A program made the position numbers and the translations under genes. This document shows positions 1 through 7,962 of a stretch of 64,000 bases of DNA, piece after piece. The notes beneath the pieces are model-generated. The model had not been told where the DNA came from. It ran no database searches and was given only the letters and a program-made list of their open reading frames with translations. The stretch lies in assembly GCF_000013085.1 (NCBI RefSeq), contig NC_007643.1:1473001-1537000 (forward strand), in the 5' to 3' direction. The stretch's first letter is position 1; every line of letters starts with the position of its first letter. This stretch comes from Rhodospirillum rubrum ATCC 11170. Its GTDB lineage: Bacteria; Pseudomonadota; Alphaproteobacteria; Rhodospirillales; Rhodospirillaceae.

Positions 1-713
1 TTGAGCGCCACCTGACGCACCAGACGCTTGAACACCACCACCTGATCCGAGAGCGTGATCGGGTCGCCGTGAAGGAAATTGATCTCCAACTGGGCGGCGC
101 CGGCCTCATGGATCAGGGTATCGATCTGCAGGCCGGCGATTTCGGCGTGTTCGTAGATATTCTCGATCAGGTCTTCGAATTCGGTAATCGCTTCCAGACC
201 ATAGGGCTGGGGCGAGGTTTCGGGCCGTCCCGAACGGCCGGCGGGCGGCGATAGCGGCAGATCGGGATCGGCGTTGACCTGGGTCAGATAAAACTCGATC
301 TCGGGGGCGACGACCGGCTTCCAGCCCTGTTCAGAATAGAGCGCCAAAACCCGCTTCAGCACCTGTCTGGGCGAGAGATCAAGCGGGATGCCGTTGCTTT
401 TATAGGCGTCGACAACGACGAAGGCGGTGGGCGTGCGGTAGCCCGGCGCGACGCATAACGTGCGGAAATCGGGCCTGAGGTCGGCGTCGGGGTCGATGAC
501 GACGGTGTTGTTGTCATCGGCGAAGGGGTATTCGCCCGTCACTGTCACCAGAAACACGCTGCTTGGAATGCGCAGCGAGTTGTCTTCCAGCGAGCGCAGG
601 AATTTTCGGGCGGGCAGCACCTTTCCGCGGACGATGCCATTCATGTCCGAGAGCAGGCATTCGACTTCCGCGATGCCATGCTCGTTGATCCAGGCTTCGA
701 ACTCGTTGATCAA
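1..713 (-). CDS. Glutamine synthetase family protein (3'-truncated by window edge)
   Basis: The reading frame runs leftwards off the window, so about 237 N-terminal residues are visible. They contain the glutamine-synthetase beta-grasp region (LSDMNGIVRGKVLP) and the start of the catalytic domain (PEIEFYLTQV, then AAQLEINFLHGDP). I chose the TTG at 713 because an in-frame TAA lies just upstream and an AGG stands 6 nt before it. The GTG at 720 opens another frame. It lies next to a second glutamine-synthetase-like gene but is separated from it by a terminator, so it is probably its own transcript. Family members ATP-dependently amidate glutamate or gamma-glutamylate amines; the substrate cannot be read from the sequence. 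Confidence 0.85.
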   Translation of the reverse strand, partial: MINEFEAWINEHGIAEVECLLSDMNGIVRGKVLPARKFLRSLEDNSLRIPSSVFLVTVTGEYPFADDNNTVVIDPDADLRPDFRTLCVAPGYRTPTAFVVVDAYKSNGIPLDLSPRQVLKRVLALYSEQGWKPVVAPEIEFYLTQVNADPDLPLSPPAGRSGRPETSPQPYGLEAITEFEDLIENIYEHAEIAGLQIDTLIHEAGAAQLEINFLHGDPITLSDQVVVFKRLVRQVAL

Positions 714-786
714 AGTGCACCTATCGTCTTATGGTTGCCGCCGGGGACCGGAAGGACGCCGACGCCGGGCAGGACGGTTGGAGCCG

Positions 787-819
787 TCAAAAAAGAAGGG
801 GCCCTACAATGGGCCCCTT
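787..819 (-). terminator. Rho-independent terminator after the second glutamine synthetase-like gene
   Basis: On the minus strand a perfect 9-bp stem (AAGGGGCCC / GGGCCCCTT, 6-nt loop) starts 5 nt after the stop codon at 824 and is followed by TCTTTTTT. It should end the transcript that comes from the GntR/aminotransferase direction. Confidence 0.85.
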
Positions 820-823
820 GATG

Positions 824-2188
824 TCACAAATACCAGTCGTATTCCCGAGGACTGATCATCCCCAGGAAAGCCAGATGATCCTGGCGCTTCATGGTGGTGT
901 AGACGGTGACGAACTCATCGCCCAGGCGGGCGCGGAGTTCGGCGCTGGCGTCCATCGTGCGCAGGGCCTCGAGCATATCGCCGGGCAGGGCGACGCTGGC
1001 GCTTGGGGCCTCCTCGCGGGTGGGGCGGGGATCAAGGGCGCACTCAAGGCCGTAGTCCATCCCGGCAAGGATGGCGGCCAGCGCCAGATAGGGATTGGCG
1101 TCGGCCCCGGCCACCCGGTGTTCCAGGCGCAAAGCCGCCGGACCCGAGGGCGGGATGCGGATGCCCGCCGAGCGATCGTCCCAGCCCCAGCAGCCACCGG
1201 CCGCCGTATTGACCGCGCCGCTGGCCGAGCGGCGGAAGGCGTTGTGATTGGCCGAGAACAGGGCGACGCTGGCCGGCATCAGGGCCAGACAGCCGGCGAC
1301 GGCGCGCTTCAGGCCGAGCGCGTTCTCCGGGGCGAGCAGATTGGCGCCGCGCTCGTCGCACAGGCTGACATGCAGATGCATGCCGCTGCCCGCGCTCTGC
1401 AGATAGGGCTTGGACAGGAAGGTCGCCTGATAGCCATGGCGCATCGCCACGCCGCGCGTTGCTCGGCAAAACAGCGCCGACCAGTCGGCGGCGCGCAGCG
1501 GATCGGCGCAATGGGCGAAATTGATCTCGTATTGCCCCAGGCCGACTTCCGCGCTCATCGCCGTCGTCTCGATGCCCTGGGCCTGGGCGGCGTCGATGAT
1601 GGCGTGCAGCACGTCCGAAAAGCGGCTTAGCCGCTCGATATGCATGGCCGGATGCAGATCGGCCCGGCCCGACAGCGGGTCGCGCGGCGGGGCGATCAGG
1701 CCGTCGGGGCGGTCTTGGGACAGCAGATAGAATTCCAGCTCGAAGGCGACGGTGGGGAACAGACCCTTGGCGCGCAGCCGTTCGACGACGCCGTTCAGAA
1801 CCTCGCGCGGCTCGAAGCACACCGGGTGATCGGTGCCGCTGGAGGTCACCAGCATCTGGGCGGTCGGCCGGCTTTCCCAGGGCACGGGGGCCAGGGTGCC
1901 GGCGACCAGACGGCGCGGCGCATCGGGATCGCCGTCTTCCAAGGCATAGCGGCCGATCGGATAGACGCCGCCGGTGGCACCGAGGATAATGGCGTTTTGC
2001 GGCAGCTTGAGCGGCGCGCCGGCGGCGATATCGTCGAGCATGGCGATCGGCAGGCGCTTGCCATAGAAATGCCCGGGCAGATCCAGCGACAGCAGATCGA
2101 CATAGGCGATATCGGGATGGGCCTCGCGGAAACGCCGCACCTCTTCGCGCAACAAGGCGCCGCCATCGGCGGGGGGAAGAACCGTCAT
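824..2188 (-). CDS. Glutamine synthetase-like ligase, gamma-glutamylpolyamine synthetase type
   Basis: A 454-residue protein of the usual length for the PuuA/GlnA3-like branch. The N-terminal beta-grasp part (YVDLLSLDLPGHFYGKRLP) is followed by the catalytic barrel: FELEFYLLS supplies metal-binding glutamates, EVGLGQYEINF the second metal site, and GSGMHLHVSL the ATP/glutamate-binding histidine motif. SPREYDWYL is a typical C-terminus for this family. Its ATG overlaps the stop of the upstream aminotransferase by 4 bp (ATGA), implying translational coupling. Context with an omega-aminotransferase suggests gamma-glutamylation of putrescine or a similar amine. The substrate is inferred; ordinary nitrogen-assimilating GlnA is unlikely because the regulatory adenylylation region is absent. 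Confidence 0.85.
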   Translation of the reverse strand: MTVLPPADGGALLREEVRRFREAHPDIAYVDLLSLDLPGHFYGKRLPIAMLDDIAAGAPLKLPQNAIILGATGGVYPIGRYALEDGDPDAPRRLVAGTLAPVPWESRPTAQMLVTSSGTDHPVCFEPREVLNGVVERLRAKGLFPTVAFELEFYLLSQDRPDGLIAPPRDPLSGRADLHPAMHIERLSRFSDVLHAIIDAAQAQGIETTAMSAEVGLGQYEINFAHCADPLRAADWSALFCRATRGVAMRHGYQATFLSKPYLQSAGSGMHLHVSLCDERGANLLAPENALGLKRAVAGCLALMPASVALFSANHNAFRRSASGAVNTAAGGCWGWDDRSAGIRIPPSGPAALRLEHRVAGADANPYLALAAILAGMDYGLECALDPRPTREEAPSASVALPGDMLEALRTMDASAELRARLGDEFVTVYTTMKRQDHLAFLGMISPREYDWYL

Positions 2189-3579
2189 TTGGCCGTCTCG
2201 ATCAGGGGGCCGACATCGCGCAGGGTCAGATCGAAGCAGCGGCGGGCCAGACGAACCAGCTCATCGACCTCGTCACGGCTGATGATCAGCGGCGGGGCGC
2301 AGACCATGCGCGATCCCACCGCCCGCATCACCAACCCCTCGGCGAAGCAATGGTCGCGGCAGATCAGGCCGACCTCGTCGCCCTTTTCGAAAAAGCGTTT
2401 GGGCGATTTCGAGGCGACCAGGGCTATGCCGGCGATCAAGCCGACGCCATCGACCTTGCCGACCAGCGGGTGATCCTCCAGCGTGCGCAAGCGCTCTTGG
2501 AAATAGGGGCCGATATCGTCGTGAACGCGCTCGATGATCTTTTCATCGCGCAGAATTTCGATTGTGCGTTTGGCCACGGCGGCCGAGACCGGATGGCCCG
2601 AATAGGTGAAGCCGTGGGTGAATTCGCCCCCGCCATTGATCAACTCGTCGGCCACCCGGTTGCCCACGGCCACCGCCGAAATCGGCAGATAGCCCGACGA
2701 CAGCCCCTTGGCCATGGTCATGATATCGGGCGTGATGCCAAAGGTTTGCGAGCCGAACCAGGAGCCGGTGCGACCAAAGCCGCAGATGACCTCGTCGGCG
2801 ATCAGCAGCACATCGTATTTGCGGCAGATGCGCTCGATCTCGGGCCAATAGCTGGCCGGCGGCACGATGACGCCGCCCGCGCCCTGGATCGGCTCGCCGA
2901 TGAAGGCGGCGACGTTTTCGGCGCCCAGTTCCAGGATCTTGGCTTCAAGCAGGCGGGCGCGGGCCAGCCCGAAGGCCTCGGGGTCGGTCTCGGCCGCGTC
3001 GGCCTCGCCATACCAATAGGGCTGGGCGATATGGGCGATATCGGGCACCAAAGGCGCGCCATACTTCCACATGCCGCTCATGCCGCTGAGCGAGGCGCCG
3101 GCCAGGGTCGAGCCGTGATAGGCGTTCTTGCGGCCGATGACCCAGGTCTTGCTGGGCTTGCCGGCCACCACCCAATAGGCCCGGGCCATGCGCAGCGCCG
3201 TATCGACGGCTTCCGAACCGGAACTGGCGAAGAACACATGGTTGAGATCGCCCGGGGTGACCGAGGCGATCAGATGGGCCAGTTCGACGGCGGGGGTGTG
3301 GGTGGTCTGGAAGAAGGTGTTGTAAAAGGGCAAAGTGGCGAATTGCGCCGCCGCCGCCTCGGCCAGTTCGGTGCGGCCATAGCCCAGATTGACGCACCAC
3401 AGCCCGGCCATGCCGTCGAGAATGCGGTTGCCCTCGGAATCCCACAGATAAACGCCCTCGCCGCGCACGATGACCCGCGCGCCCTTCTGGTTGAGCGCTT
3501 TGGTGTTGGTGAAGGGATGCCAATGGTGATCGGCATCGAGCTTCTGCCAGTGGGCGGTTCCGCGGTCGACGACGGTCAT
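2185..3579 (-). CDS. Class-III pyridoxal-phosphate aminotransferase (omega-amino acid/putrescine type)
   Basis: A 464-residue PLP enzyme of fold type I. Visible landmarks are the N-terminal WHPFTNTKAL, the cofactor phosphate loop SSGSEAVDTALRMAR, the aromatic/histidine pair in KNAYHGST, LIADEVICGFGRTG with the aspartate that binds the pyridine nitrogen, and TMAKGLSSGYLPISAV with the Schiff-base lysine. It most resembles SpuC-like putrescine- or omega-amino-acid:pyruvate transaminases. The ATG at 3579 is preferred over a TTG 15 nt upstream because GGAG lies 7 nt before it. It heads the operon with the glutamine-synthetase-like gene, and two TGTGATCA-type sites sit in its promoter. Confidence 0.88.
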   Translation of the reverse strand: MTVVDRGTAHWQKLDADHHWHPFTNTKALNQKGARVIVRGEGVYLWDSEGNRILDGMAGLWCVNLGYGRTELAEAAAAQFATLPFYNTFFQTTHTPAVELAHLIASVTPGDLNHVFFASSGSEAVDTALRMARAYWVVAGKPSKTWVIGRKNAYHGSTLAGASLSGMSGMWKYGAPLVPDIAHIAQPYWYGEADAAETDPEAFGLARARLLEAKILELGAENVAAFIGEPIQGAGGVIVPPASYWPEIERICRKYDVLLIADEVICGFGRTGSWFGSQTFGITPDIMTMAKGLSSGYLPISAVAVGNRVADELINGGGEFTHGFTYSGHPVSAAVAKRTIEILRDEKIIERVHDDIGPYFQERLRTLEDHPLVGKVDGVGLIAGIALVASKSPKRFFEKGDEVGLICRDHCFAEGLVMRAVGSRMVCAPPLIISRDEVDELVRLARRCFDLTLRDVGPLIETAK

Positions 3580-3651
3580 GGGCCAACTCCGCAAAAAGAA
3601 AGGACGGGACAGGCAGGTCAGGGTTTAGGCAAGGATCTGGCATGCCTCAAT

Positions 3652-3675
3652 TGTGATCACAAAAATATGATCACA
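3652..3675. promoter_or_regulatory. Double TGATCACA operator in front of the aminotransferase operon
   Basis: A perfect 10-bp palindrome TGTGATCACA (3652-3661) is followed by a second TGATCA core (3668-3673). The two centres are 14 bp apart. The same TGATCACA occurs before the adjacent gntR gene, so this is most likely the binding site of that regulator. Confidence 0.65.
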
Positions 3676-3686
3676 TTTTTGGTCTG

Positions 3687-4421
3687 TCAACGGCCAAACG
3701 CCGTCTCCGTCCCCAGGGTGGCGCCGGCGGCGATATAGGCGTTGAGCAATTCGGTGGTTCCGACTTGCAAGATGCCGTCGCGGATATCGGCCTCGATGGC
3801 GACGCGCAGGGCCAAGGGGTTGCCCGAGCGCAGGGCGGCCAGGGCCTCGGAATGGCGGTCGACATGATAGAACTCGTCCAGGCGCGCGAGGGCGAGCCGG
3901 GTGAAGGGCCCCAGCTGCAGCCACACGCTTTCGATCAAGGGCAGCACCACCTGATGGGGGTTGGTCTCGTAAAGCGCCCGGTGGAAGGCCTGATTGTGCA
4001 AGGTGAGCGCATCGCGATCGCCCGCGGCCTGGGCGGCGTCGATCTGCGCGTCAAGGCCGGCGAGCAAGGCTAGGCGATCGGCGGTGATGAAGGGCAGGGC
4101 GCGCTCGGCGGCGTGGCATTCCAGGGCGATGCGCGCCTCGCAGAGCTCGCGGAATTTCAGGGCGGTCATCACCGGCACCTCGATCCGCCGGTTGTCGCGA
4201 ACCTCGAGCGCCCGTTCCGAGGCCAGCCGGCGCAGGGCCTCGCGCACCGGCATGGTGCTGACCTCAAGGGCGAGGGCGAGGTCGCGGATGGTCAAGGGCC
4301 GCCCCGGCGGAATTCGCCCGATCATCACCGCCAGCCGCAGCCGACGATAAACCCATTGATTGACGGTCTCGCGCGGCTGGCGGTCGATCTGCGGCAGGTC
4401 GAGCGGCGGGGGAGGTTTCAT
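3687..4421 (-). CDS. GntR-family (FCD/FadR subfamily) transcriptional regulator
   Basis: A 244-residue regulator. Residues about 20-85 form the winged helix-turn-helix (GRPLTIRDLALALEVSTMPVREALRRLASE), and residues about 95-225 form the all-helical FCD ligand domain with the usual histidines (HNQAFHRALYE and VDRHSEALAAL) that often bind a metal. It is divergent from nothing: the aminotransferase lies 107 bp downstream on the same strand and its promoter carries TGTGATCA sites also seen before gntR. That predicts autoregulation and control of the amine operon, with a pathway intermediate as effector. Confidence 0.88.
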   Translation of the reverse strand: MKPPPPLDLPQIDRQPRETVNQWVYRRLRLAVMIGRIPPGRPLTIRDLALALEVSTMPVREALRRLASERALEVRDNRRIEVPVMTALKFRELCEARIALECHAAERALPFITADRLALLAGLDAQIDAAQAAGDRDALTLHNQAFHRALYETNPHQVVLPLIESVWLQLGPFTRLALARLDEFYHVDRHSEALAALRSGNPLALRVAIEADIRDGILQVGTTELLNAYIAAGATLGTETAFGR

Positions 4422-4457
4422 GGGGACGGCTGTCTCTCCAGCGGACGGGGGAAAAGA

Positions 4458-4465
4458 TGATCACA
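4458..4465. promoter_or_regulatory. TGATCACA operator in front of gntR
   Basis: TGATCACA lies 37 bp upstream of the gntR start and repeats the core of the two sites before the aminotransferase. It is read as the autoregulatory site of the GntR protein. Confidence 0.5.
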
Positions 4466-4584
4466 TTTACGAACACATCTAATCCATCCGCCGCCCATGG
4501 TCCAGAGACGCCCGGTGGCGCGGGGCGGAGGGGGCGTTTATAAAAGGGACCGGCCCAGCGCCGTTTTTTCAGGAGGGGGAGGGA

Positions 4585-5109
4585 ATGACGACCGAGGTGT
4601 TTTTCCAACGCTGTCCGCGGGTTTTGTGGCAGGGCGACGCCCTGGCCCCCCCCTTGGCCCGTCTTCCCCTGCGGGCGGGCTACATCGTGTTTGGCGATCT
4701 GCGGGCCTGCCTGGATTTGGGGCCGGAGTTCTTCAAGGCCGCCCATGACCGTCTGGCCCAGGCGCTGGCCGTCCCGGGATTGTCGAAAGGCAAGACCCAC
4801 GAGGCGCGCTGCCGGGATTTCCTGGGCGAGCCCTATGACAGCTGGAACGTCGCCCACGGCACCGTCGATCGTTTCCTCAAGGCCCGCTTCAGCCTGATCG
4901 AGGTGATGGTCGCCCTGGTCGAGGATCAGGTGGCGACGGCCCGCCGCGCCGCCGAGGAGGCCAGTTTGCTATCCAAGCTGCTGCGCGCCCCCGACGGCGC
5001 CCTGGAAGAGGCCGTCCGCGCCCTGCCTTTGGCCATTGACGAACTCAACGCCCGTTTTGAAGACGCCAAGGCCGGGCTGATCTATCGCGACGGCGCCCTG
5101 CACGCGTAG
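4585..5109 (+). CDS. Conserved hypothetical protein, unknown function
   Basis: A 174-residue soluble protein preceded by a strong AGGAGG-type ribosome site, with GC content and codon use like the core genome. I do not recognise the family. The N-terminal half has a short hydrophobic strand region (LRAGYIVFGDLRACLDLG) and a motif SYDSWNVAHGT-like stretch around residues 85-95. The C-terminal half is helical and rich in Ala, Glu and Leu, probably a short coiled coil. There is no signal peptide or membrane segment. It is transcribed away from gntR and may share the 4.42-4.58 kb promoter region with it. Confidence 0.7.
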   Translation: MTTEVFFQRCPRVLWQGDALAPPLARLPLRAGYIVFGDLRACLDLGPEFFKAAHDRLAQALAVPGLSKGKTHEARCRDFLGEPYDSWNVAHGTVDRFLKARFSLIEVMVALVEDQVATARRAAEEASLLSKLLRAPDGALEEAVRALPLAIDELNARFEDAKAGLIYRDGALHA

Positions 5110-5431
5110 GGCAACAAATCCGAGTTACTGTGGATTTAATTCGATGATTGAGGCGAGATAGTCGAGGTTCTATCCGGCGACTTTTCGTCTTCGTTTGATG
5201 CTCTTTTGTCGGCGATGTTCACTCTCCGCACCCCCTATAATCTCATTCTACTTCCCATAATTTTAGCCGATACGGCGCTCATCAAACCCATGACCACAGC
5301 GGAAGAATCCACTATATTTTACGTAAGTTTCCGAAATCTGCTAAATGCTGTGGCAAAATGCTCACACTTCATTGTGCCTTTTAGTCTGTTTTATGCAAAT
5401 TTTTCACGCATAAAGCTTGAGGAGAAGAACA
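5110..5431. other. AT-rich intergenic stretch
   Basis: About 320 bp with much lower GC than its flanks. An open frame of 77 codons (5206-5439) has no ribosome site, has biased composition and runs into the next gene, so I do not call it. The stretch probably carries the promoter of the gene at 5432 and marks the left edge of a small acquired segment that extends to about 6.83 kb. Confidence 0.5.
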
Positions 5432-6505
5432 GTGAGTAAGCGGATTGGCCAAGTTGGCTTAAACCCCGAACAGATTAAGTCTCTCACCGAGTTTGCCAAC
5501 GGTCTCGTCTGGAAGAGTCCGGACCTTGAGATACTGAAGCCTAATGCCGGCATCGAATATAACGAGCTGGTGAAAATCATGCAGGACATGATTCAGAAGT
5601 CGCACCGTCGGGGAAGTTTGATTCTTCCCAACCTAACGGCCCATGGCAATGAGACAGTGGCAGTATTCTCCGACTATGCAGGCGAATCCTCGGGAGACTA
5701 TCACACCTACTCTTTCCTCACATGTGGCTGGAATACTTGTGGAGCCTTCCTAAGTAAGGTGAGGGATATTCGGGAACAATCGCGACTTGGCGACAAGGAG
5801 ATTGCGTTCAAAGATTTCCGCATGGGCCAGATGCAGCGGGCTTTGCCCGACTATCTCAAAGCTGCGGATATGCTACTGCATGGATTTTTGCTGACGATCG
5901 TCGTCGACAAGAAGCTGCTGACCCTCTTCGGTCCGAACGAGAAGAAGACGCAGACCAGCTTATCCAAAACCCTCCACCAAGCCGGCCTGGGTACCTGGAA
6001 GCCTGATAGCGCCGAAAAGCTACTCCGGGTGGTTCACAGTGTGGCATTTCTTGTGGCACTGCTTGCCCGATCAGGCCAGAAGGTATTTTGGATGTCCGAC
6101 AACGACACGGTCTGCGCCAACGAGGGCCTCCACCGGCAAGCCCTGGACCTTTTCGCGCGAGCCGTCGGAATCTACGCAAAAGACAGACGTTTTTCTGTTT
6201 TCGGTGGCGCCGCCCCGTTTAAGGATCGTAGTTTCGGGCATCTTGACCTTCTCAGTCTTGCCGATATCACAGCCAGTTCGGTGGAGCACTATCTGACCCG
6301 GAAAAACGCGAATGAAGCGGCCGATTTCGGGGTAAAAGCCGGTTCTCATGTCGTGCTTCAATGGCTTGCGCATGACGGGTTATCCTTGTCGAAAATGACA
6401 ATCATCGTGCGTCCAAGCGTCAACGGTGGGATCGAGACAGTCAATCTCAAATTCATGCTGGCCGAGAAGCCAGACAATGTTACAATTATTCCTATTTATA
6501 TCTAG
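5432..6505 (+). CDS. Hypothetical protein with DUF3800-like features
   Basis: A 357-residue protein starting at GTG 5432, with GAGGAG 7 nt upstream. Codon use and GC are clearly lower than in neighbouring genes, suggesting transfer. I do not recognise it firmly. The spacing of acidic motifs resembles the RNase H-like DUF3800 fold: an N-terminal VFSDYAGESS strand, EIAFKDFRMGQ, then VFWMSDNDTV and HLDLLSLADI, each placing an aspartate or glutamate at a strand end. If that holds it could be a nuclease of a mobile or defence module. There are no membrane segments. The adjacent transposase wreck supports a mobile origin. Confidence 0.6.
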   Translation: MSKRIGQVGLNPEQIKSLTEFANGLVWKSPDLEILKPNAGIEYNELVKIMQDMIQKSHRRGSLILPNLTAHGNETVAVFSDYAGESSGDYHTYSFLTCGWNTCGAFLSKVRDIREQSRLGDKEIAFKDFRMGQMQRALPDYLKAADMLLHGFLLTIVVDKKLLTLFGPNEKKTQTSLSKTLHQAGLGTWKPDSAEKLLRVVHSVAFLVALLARSGQKVFWMSDNDTVCANEGLHRQALDLFARAVGIYAKDRRFSVFGGAAPFKDRSFGHLDLLSLADITASSVEHYLTRKNANEAADFGVKAGSHVVLQWLAHDGLSLSKMTIIVRPSVNGGIETVNLKFMLAEKPDNVTIIPIYI

Positions 6506-6610
6506 CCTGAAAAATTCATGAATGCTGGCAGATCTAGAACAAGCCGTTGAGCGGACATGGGGTTTCGGTATCGAAGCCTTATCCTGCCGTTTTCGGAGGT
6601 TGACCCCTTC

Positions 6611-6795
6611 ATGGTTGAATGCGTCCTAAAGCTGCCCAGTCTGTCTCCCAATGGCGGCAAATCGATTGTCGCCCGGTTCGATGGGGGCTCATTATTGTCT
6701 GACGCGGTGTTCTGGTTTTGCGCGAAATTGAGTCCCGGTTGGGGGTGGCGGAGCGATTGGCGGAGTGTATCGTCGAACCTCTCACTTCAGCCTAG
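6611..6795 (+). pseudogene. Remnant of an IS1380-type transposase N-terminus (frameshifted)
   Basis: In one frame the sequence reads GGKSIVARFDGGSLLSDA, and after a shift at about 6705 it continues as GVLVLREIESRLGVAERLA and ECIVEPLTSA before a TAG at 6793. Joined, this matches the conserved N-terminal region of IS1380-family transposases (FDGG-x-SSDGG-x-LLLRE-x-(D/E)-x-RLG). The rest of the transposase is missing, so the element is dead. It lies beside the low-GC hypothetical gene at 5432. Confidence 0.75.
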
Positions 6796-6870
6796 ATAGT
6801 CCATTATACCTTATTTTGCGGCGCAAAAATCATAAATATACAATATGTGGAAGTTTGTGACTTAGTAAGA

Positions 6871-7569
6871 TTAGGCGTCGTTGTCGCCGGGCAAGTGGGC
6901 GGTGTGGCCGGCGGTGCGGCCGGCGTCGAAGGCTTCGGGGCTGAGGCGTTTGCCCGAGGCGCCGCCCTGGCGGAAGGTCAGGCCGAGGCGGGCGAATTCG
7001 GACTCGACCACCGAGTGGCGGATCTCGACCAGGGCGCCGCCGCCGCCGGGCAGATGGGCGCCATTGCGGGCGTGTTTCAAGGCGTCGAGCCGGTCGGCCA
7101 GCGAGACGGCGACGCCGATCAGGAACGAGCCCTTTTCGTCGACGGCATGGCGGATGAAGGATCGGCCCTGGGAATGGTTGGCCCAGGCGGCGCGCAGCGC
7201 GGCGGCGATCGCGTCGTGGACGAAGCCGGCGGTTTCCAGGGCGCCGGGCAGGCCGAACAGAACGAACACCGACTGGCCCTTGGCGTCGCGCTCGCGCCAC
7301 ACCTTGCAGTCGCAATAGGCGGCGATCGCCGGAATGCACAGGCCCATGGCGACGCGCAGTTTGCGGTCGGTCTCGAGAACCAGCCTTTCGCAGCGGCTGC
7401 GTCGCAGTTCCAACTCGCCCAGCGACAGGTGATAGAGGTCGAGCAATTCGGCGACCTTTTCCGCCGCCGCCAGGGCCTCTTCCTCGGTGCAGCCATTGGC
7501 CACCGTCTTGGCCTGCAAGGCTTGAAGGCGGGCGCGGACCTTGTCGCGATCGGGGCCGCCCTGGGTCAT
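6871..7569 (-). CDS. DUF2786-domain protein
   Basis: A 232-residue protein whose first 45 residues fit the DUF2786 pattern: helix, short loop and helix (RLQALQAKTVANGCTEEEALAAAEKVAELLDLY). The following region of about 130 residues (VAMGLCIPAIAAYCDCKVW, VFVLFGLPGALETAGFVHDAI) resembles the domain that usually accompanies it. The function is unknown; the family is often carried by phages and plasmids. The start overlaps the stop of the upstream DUF3572 gene by 4 bp, so the two are probably translated together. Confidence 0.8.
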   Translation of the reverse strand: MTQGGPDRDKVRARLQALQAKTVANGCTEEEALAAAEKVAELLDLYHLSLGELELRRSRCERLVLETDRKLRVAMGLCIPAIAAYCDCKVWRERDAKGQSVFVLFGLPGALETAGFVHDAIAAALRAAWANHSQGRSFIRHAVDEKGSFLIGVAVSLADRLDALKHARNGAHLPGGGGALVEIRHSVVESEFARLGLTFRQGGASGKRLSPEAFDAGRTAGHTAHLPGDNDA

Positions 7570-7865
7570 GGCGATCCCTCGGGGGTGGCGCCGGGCAGCA
7601 GGGAGCGGGCGGTGGCGAGTCGCCCCGGCGGCACATCAAGGGCCAGGGCGATGCGCGTGACCGTGGCGTCGCTTTCCAAGATGAAATCCAGCACGGCGCC
7701 CAGGAAGGCCGGATCGGTGATGCGCCGGCGCAGGGCGTCGGGGCCGCAGCCGGTCTGCACCAGGAAGCGACCCAGCAGGTCGTCGTCACCGGCGATCTCG
7801 GTCAGGGCGCGCAAGGCCAGGGCTTGGGCGGCGTCGGGGGGAGTAAGCGAAGAGCGGGGGGCCAT
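7566..7865 (-). CDS. DUF3572 family protein
   Basis: A protein of about 99 residues if the ATG at 7865 is used. The longer frame to 7931 has no better ribosome site and its extra N-terminus does not look conserved. The pattern LALRALTEIAGDDDLLGRFL, then DPAFLGAVLDFILESD and a C-terminal LDVPPGRLATARSLLPG, is the signature of DUF3572, a small helical family common in alphaproteobacteria. Its role is unknown. Confidence 0.8.
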   Translation of the reverse strand: MAPRSSLTPPDAAQALALRALTEIAGDDDLLGRFLVQTGCGPDALRRRITDPAFLGAVLDFILESDATVTRIALALDVPPGRLATARSLLPGATPEGSP

Positions 7866-7962
7866 GATCGGGCACCGGGTGTGAGAGAGGGGGCAGGGCG
7901 CAGCCTGCCCCTCCCGCCCGGTCATCGTCAAGGATCTCGCCGATCCGATGTCTTTGGCGGAG

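Noticed and set aside
731-1630. Long plus-strand open frame across the glutamine synthetase region
   Set aside because: It is the antisense shadow of the real minus-strand gene; composition biased to Gly, Ala, Arg and Asp, no ribosome site, no recognisable domain.
5150-5200. tRNA-like GGTTCTATCC loop
   Set aside because: No acceptor stem or D-arm can be formed around it.
5206-5439. 77-codon frame before the DUF3800-like gene
   Set aside because: No ribosome site, hydrophobic low-complexity stretches, overlaps the start of the next gene.
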